DNA of 64,000 nucleotides from Bacteroidales bacterium (GTDB lineage: Bacteria; Bacteroidota; Bacteroidia; Bacteroidales; UBA932), in contig JAFUVU010000046.1 in the NCBI GenBank assembly GCA_017477465.1, positions 1 through 64,000 on the forward strand, in the 5' to 3' direction. Numbering within the stretch: the first letter of the stretch is position 1; each line of letters begins with the position of its first letter. The notes beneath the pieces were generated by a model. The model saw only the letters and a program-made list of their open reading frames with translations. It was not told where the DNA came from and did no database searches. Positions 60,550-64,000 of this stretch are shown here, one piece after another. A program made the translations under genes and the position numbers.

Positions 60550-61959
60550 CTATCGTTCAACAGGATAATACCCACCGGTTCTTTTTGATCCTTTATACTC
60601 AATTAATCCTTTTTCCCGAAGCAAAGAAGTATACCTTTCTAATGTTCTTTCTGGAATACCCGATGCTTTAGATAAGTATGGGACTCGATTACCGGGATAA
60701 GTTCTAACAACATCCAGAGCCAATTTTTCACCCTCGGTTATTCCGCCATTTATTCCGCCATTTATTCCGCCAATAGGAAGAATCGTGGGCTTATATGGTA
60801 TAGTAATACGAAAAACGTCATCTTCCTCAATTGCCACATCACGACCATCAAAATATGCGGGACCATATTTAAGCAGAGTCCTTCTACCCACACCCAGTTC
60901 CTCTACATAGCCCATGTTGGCGAAGAATCTGGCGATGGTCGGGTTCTTAGGGTGAGGAGTCAACTCGGTCAGGGAAACCGTTGCCTTATGATATGGAATA
61001 TTCCAGTTCTCTGCAACCACTGTATCCTTGAAAATAGTGAATGAAGCGGGATAAGAATTGGAGACCTCCCTATGAATGAGTAAGTTAAGAAATATTTCCC
61101 TAAGGATGGTATCGCGGAGGCTGATACGATGTCTCTCCTCAAGAAAAGGGACCTCCGGCAAATGCTTTTTGGCAAAAGTCATGAGCCTTTCCAACGAGCG
61201 AATCATATTGCAGCGGATAACGTCTCTGTCATCATAAAGAAAGGTATCGTTAATCCGACACAAAGCATCTGTCTTGAAATGAGGAAGAACGTTAGAAATT
61301 GTCCTTTCCGTCCCAAGCACCAAGACGGCAGCAAGTGTATAGCCCTCTTGCCCTGTCTGGGAATCCCGAAGACGCATACCCGAAGAAACCAGTATTTCTT
61401 CATCGCTCATTGTAAGCCATGGATGATTGGGGTTGTCAATCTTTGCCTGACTACGGACGAAATCAAAAATACCGGGCTCGAAGTCTTCAATAGTAAGGAA
61501 AGGATATACCCTATTCTCTGTGTATCCGGCTTTCCCCTTCCTTACCAATAGGTTGAAAATCTGCTGAGTATTACGCAATTCGAAGTCTCCGTCCTGATTT
61601 CTGTCGTAGTAAACTCCTTTATAGGTATGCGCCTCTGAACTCTCGGGCACATATCCGTATATAACTTTCTTCCCGTCAATTACAAGAGGCTCGAACTCGA
61701 TGTAACAGGTAGGATTAATTAGCTGCGGATTGTTAAGGTCCTTGGCAAGGGTGTCCAACTGCGTCTGCAGTGATTCTTCACTTACGCCTTCGATACTTCC
61801 GTCATTGTTGGCGCCAAGGACAATATGACCGCCACGCCTGTTCAAGAAGGCGCATATGCTCTCATAGACACTCCTTGCCAGAGAGTCCTTCGAACGCTTA
61901 AGCTCTATTTCCGTCCACTCGCGCCTGATCAGCAGTGGCCTTAGTTCCTTTTCTGTCAT
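60550..61959 (-). CDS. AlbA_2/Schlafen-type ATP-binding protein
   Basis: A 469-residue protein with an N-terminal AlbA_2 (AAA_4) domain (EWTEIELKRSKDSLARSVYE; AFLNRRGGHIVLGANNDGSI), a C-terminal ATPase-like region (REIFLNLLIHREVSNSYPAS; NPTIARFFANMGYVEELGVG) and a winged HTH at about 420-469. A short tandem GGINGGINGGI links them. Such proteins are common in mobile elements, with proposed regulatory or defence roles. A -7 box TAAATTTG at 61964-61971 lies 4 nt before the ATG, suggesting a leaderless mRNA. Confidence 0.85.
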   Translation of the reverse strand: MTEKELRPLLIRREWTEIELKRSKDSLARSVYESICAFLNRRGGHIVLGANNDGSIEGVSEESLQTQLDTLAKDLNNPQLINPTCYIEFEPLVIDGKKVIYGYVPESSEAHTYKGVYYDRNQDGDFELRNTQQIFNLLVRKGKAGYTENRVYPFLTIEDFEPGIFDFVRSQAKIDNPNHPWLTMSDEEILVSSGMRLRDSQTGQEGYTLAAVLVLGTERTISNVLPHFKTDALCRINDTFLYDDRDVIRCNMIRSLERLMTFAKKHLPEVPFLEERHRISLRDTILREIFLNLLIHREVSNSYPASFTIFKDTVVAENWNIPYHKATVSLTELTPHPKNPTIARFFANMGYVEELGVGRRTLLKYGPAYFDGRDVAIEEDDVFRITIPYKPTILPIGGINGGINGGITEGEKLALDVVRTYPGNRVPYLSKASGIPERTLERYTSLLREKGLIEYKGSKRTGGYYPVER

Positions 61960-61986
61960 GTCGCAAATTTAATCATTTCTTTTCTT

Positions 61987-62334
61987 TCAAACCTTCTTAT
62001 TCTCCAGAATCTTCACAAGATCCTGTTTCATGCCGAGGTCGATTTCGCGGTAGCGGTTGAAGGCGCGGGAACCTTCGGCGTGGCCGGTGAGGGAGGCGAC
62101 CAAGTTGGGGTCTTTGACCTGCCGATAGATGTTGCCGGCGAAGGTTCGGCGGGCAAGGTGGCTGCTGGCTATTTCGTTCAGCGGGTGCTTGACCTCCTTG
62201 CGTGTGACAGGGTCCAGTTCCGTTACCAGGCGGGTGATGCTGGCCACTTTGAAGGCGGCCTTGATGTTGTCATTGTAGTTCTGCTCGCTGATGAAGGGCA
62301 GCAGGCTGTGCCAATCCATCGGATGCGGCAACAA
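61987..62334 (-). pseudogene. Tyrosine recombinase, C-terminal fragment
   Basis: Only the last about 110 residues of a phage-type integrase remain: SSHLARRTFAGNIYRQ (HxxR), SLTGHAEGSRAFNRYREID (His and nucleophile Tyr). The N-terminal core-binding domain and first catalytic Arg are missing, and the frame has no credible start (an ATG exists at 62319 only). The break lies near 62335, just before the GH5 gene. Probably inactive. Confidence 0.88.
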
Positions 62335-62400
62335 GGGTGATGCACACGAATACCCTTGAGAGAATCCTCCAAAAAAATCCTTTATTCATGCTATATCATT

Positions 62401-63636
62401 TTATTCCTCCTTCAGTCTCATAGAACGGATGTAATCGGTTTGCGGCTTGCAGTTAGCATAGCGCACGTTCGCAAGAAACTGCCGCAGGATGCTGATGGCT
62501 TCTGCCTGTGAGAGATTCTGTCTGGCTTCGCGAATGGACTTGTAATTATCGCGATTGGCTTCAGCGAAATCGACGATACGCTGCCAGCCTTCAGGTCGTT
62601 GAACTCCCATCATGCAACTGCCGTCCACCTTTTTGTAGGGCCAGTAGGTGTAGCCCATATTAAGTGATTCCATCGTCTCACTGAATCGTGTCTGCCACTC
62701 GATGGAGCCATGTCCTATCTCGCCCATGAAAATGGGGCGGCCAGTACGTTCGCGCGTCTCCGTGAAATGACGTATAGCCTCAGCCGTCGGTTCGCCGCCA
62801 TAGCGATGGCAGGTGAACATCAGGTTCGGATCATAATCCCACTCGGAGATGAATTCGAAGCGCGAGTTCCAGTTGCCTCCACCAATAAGGATGATGTGGT
62901 TGCGATCCACGGCGCGTACGGCTTGCGCAGCTTTTTTATAGAGTGTGTCGAGCTGGTGCGAGAGCCGATTGTAGTCGTTGTTGAAATGCGTGGCCAGAGC
63001 CTCGTTCATCAGTTCGTAACCAAGGATAACAGGTTCGTTGCGGTAATGACGCGCAATCTTCTTCCATACAGCGATAAACTGTTCCTGCGGTGCACGTTCG
63101 ATGATGAGCCATGGGTATCCATAGCTGTCGTCGATGTTGTCGCCTGTCTGCCCGCCCGGGCAGTCATGCATATCCAAAATGAGATAGAGGCCCTCGGCAC
63201 GACACCACTCCACTACCTTGTCCACCAGCCTGAAACCTTCGTTGCTGTTATCAGCGAGTCCCATGTAGTCCTCGTTGGTAAAAAGTTTGTAGTGGAAGGG
63301 GAGGCGCAATGTATTGACGCCCTCCTTAGCCAAGAAACTTATATCCTCGCGCGTGATGTAGCTGTCCTTGAAATCGTGCCAGAATGCAGCAGCCTCGTCG
63401 GGACCGACAAGCTGGCACAGCATTTCATTGATGAAACGCGGCGAATTGACCTTCGAGAATCCGAACATGTAGCCTTCCGGGTTGAGCCAGTTGCCTAGGT
63501 TTGTTCCTTTGATAAGCAGTTTTGAACCATCAGGACAAATGATGTCCTGCCCCTCAACGCGAAGGAATTTGTTGGAACGGGCTGAGCCCATCAATGTAAA
63601 AAGACTCAACAATAGCATAAGAAGATAACGTTTCAT
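62401..63636 (-). CDS. GH5-family glycanase (cellulase-like)
   Basis: A 411-residue secreted glycoside hydrolase with a signal peptide (cleavage near GSA-R) and a GH5 barrel. The acid/base Glu212 is in YELMNEAL and the nucleophile Glu306 in IFMGEIGHG; DMHDCPG, GTNLGNWLNPEG and RLPFHY are also typical. The likely reaction is hydrolysis of a beta-1,4-glucan or mixed glucan. Codon use looks less C-ending than the core genes, suggesting recent acquisition. A -7 box TACCTTTG (63676-63683, minus) precedes it. Confidence 0.93.
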   Translation of the reverse strand: MKRYLLMLLLSLFTLMGSARSNKFLRVEGQDIICPDGSKLLIKGTNLGNWLNPEGYMFGFSKVNSPRFINEMLCQLVGPDEAAAFWHDFKDSYITREDISFLAKEGVNTLRLPFHYKLFTNEDYMGLADNSNEGFRLVDKVVEWCRAEGLYLILDMHDCPGGQTGDNIDDSYGYPWLIIERAPQEQFIAVWKKIARHYRNEPVILGYELMNEALATHFNNDYNRLSHQLDTLYKKAAQAVRAVDRNHIILIGGGNWNSRFEFISEWDYDPNLMFTCHRYGGEPTAEAIRHFTETRERTGRPIFMGEIGHGSIEWQTRFSETMESLNMGYTYWPYKKVDGSCMMGVQRPEGWQRIVDFAEANRDNYKSIREARQNLSQAEAISILRQFLANVRYANCKPQTDYIRSMRLKEE

Positions 63637-63813
63637 AACATGATAATTGGAAGATTAATAGATGTAATTCTTCGGCAAAGGTACAACAAAATCTGTTTCA
63701 GCCCGAACTTAACAATTTTATCCCAATCCCGCTTTTTTGTGAGAAATCAAACCTTAGCGAGACAAATCCTTCGATAGCCACCAAGAATACACGATAGCCA
63801 CCAGTTATTTAGC

Positions 63814-63828
63814 TCCCGCCCGGGGCAC
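63814..63828 (+). repeat. Duplicate of a tRNA-Leu 3' end (possible attachment site)
   Basis: TCCCGCCCGGGGCAC equals TCCCGCCCGAGGCAC of the tRNA-Leu (54442-54456) with one change, in the same orientation. No T arm or other tRNA parts precede it. Terminal tRNA pieces of this kind are left when integrative elements enter tRNA genes. Confidence 0.5.
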
Positions 63829-63832
63829 AAAT

Positions 63833-63883
63833 AGACTTTGCAAATGCTTAATAATCGGCAAATTGCAAAGTCTTTGTTTTTTT
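63833..63883 (+). terminator. Terminator after the tRNA-like 3' end
   Basis: A perfect 11-bp stem AGACTTTGCAA / TTGCAAAGTCT followed by TTGTTTTTTT, located where a tRNA terminator would lie. Confidence 0.85.
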
Positions 63884-64000
63884 GCGTTCCAAGCCAAGGA
63901 GGTGGGATCTGCTCCCATATCCTGATCTTCGGAACTTGCCATCAGAGCTCGCTGAGAGTGAGTTTTTTGTTTATTTCGCCACTGTAATACAACAGCCTTT
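63884..64000. other. Right-end sequence without a recognised gene
   Basis: No supported frame. Contains GGAGGTGGGATCTGCTCCC, a small imperfect palindrome, and nothing else recognised. The gene-free stretch from 63637 otherwise holds the GH5 promoter, the tRNA-like end and the terminator. Confidence 0.4.

Overview
The window looks like a chromosomal segment of a Bacteroidales bacterium with fairly high GC. The evidence is Oar-type TonB-dependent receptors, BACON-domain lipoproteins, many -7 boxes of the Bacteroidota form TAnnTTTG (several with a -33 TTTG 19-21 nt upstream), almost no Shine-Dalgarno sequences, and family-specific genes (TrpB2-like TrpB, DUF3109, membrane-anchored AraC regulator). 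The interspersed palindromes suggest an uncultured gut Bacteroidales such as the Cryptobacteroides/Rikenellaceae neighbourhood; that placement is only a guess.

Layout. 1-9.5 kb: two divergent Oar-type receptors; the leftward one heads an operon with two BACON plus OB-fold-like lipoproteins. 9.5-10.4 kb: gene-free cluster of palindromes. 10.4-21.5 kb: metK with a SAM-II-like leader, smpB, miaA, two M23 peptidases, alaS, a fused LptF/G-Fmt gene and thiN, separated by short palindromic elements. 21.6-24.8 kb: an orphan trpB behind a complete tryptophan leader-peptide attenuator, an orphan sdhC, and pyrH. 24.9-27.1 kb: secreted esterase and a REP-associated transposase between two REP hairpins. 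27.2-38.8 kb: M24 aminopeptidase, hemW cluster, DUF3109, an M16 homologue without its zinc motif, TPR protein, U32 protein, lipoprotein. 38.9-54.1 kb: cell-wall core (prmC-ddl-PBP1A operon; mreB-mreC-mreD-PBP2-rodA operon) with topA, an Lrp regulator, ispD and an S41 peptidase lipoprotein. 54.15-54.46 kb: tRNA-Leu(UAA) interrupted by a 215-nt group I intron. 54.5-64 kb: accessory DNA with a membrane-spanning AraC regulator, a large Ig-like lipoprotein, remnants of a mobilizable element (HTH protein, small protein, truncated integrase, AlbA_2 ATPase), a GH5 glycanase, and a second copy of a tRNA-Leu 3' end followed by a terminator.

The most noteworthy observations are the group I intron in tRNA-Leu(UAA), the trp attenuator with a WW leader peptide, the SAM-II-like switch with a readable terminator/antiterminator on metK, the in-frame LptF/G-Fmt fusion with a REP-like palindrome inserted in its Fmt part, and several families of palindromic repeats including two 101-bp copies flanking smpB-miaA. 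No rRNA genes or CRISPR arrays were seen. All domain calls come from reading the translations by eye; no database search was run.
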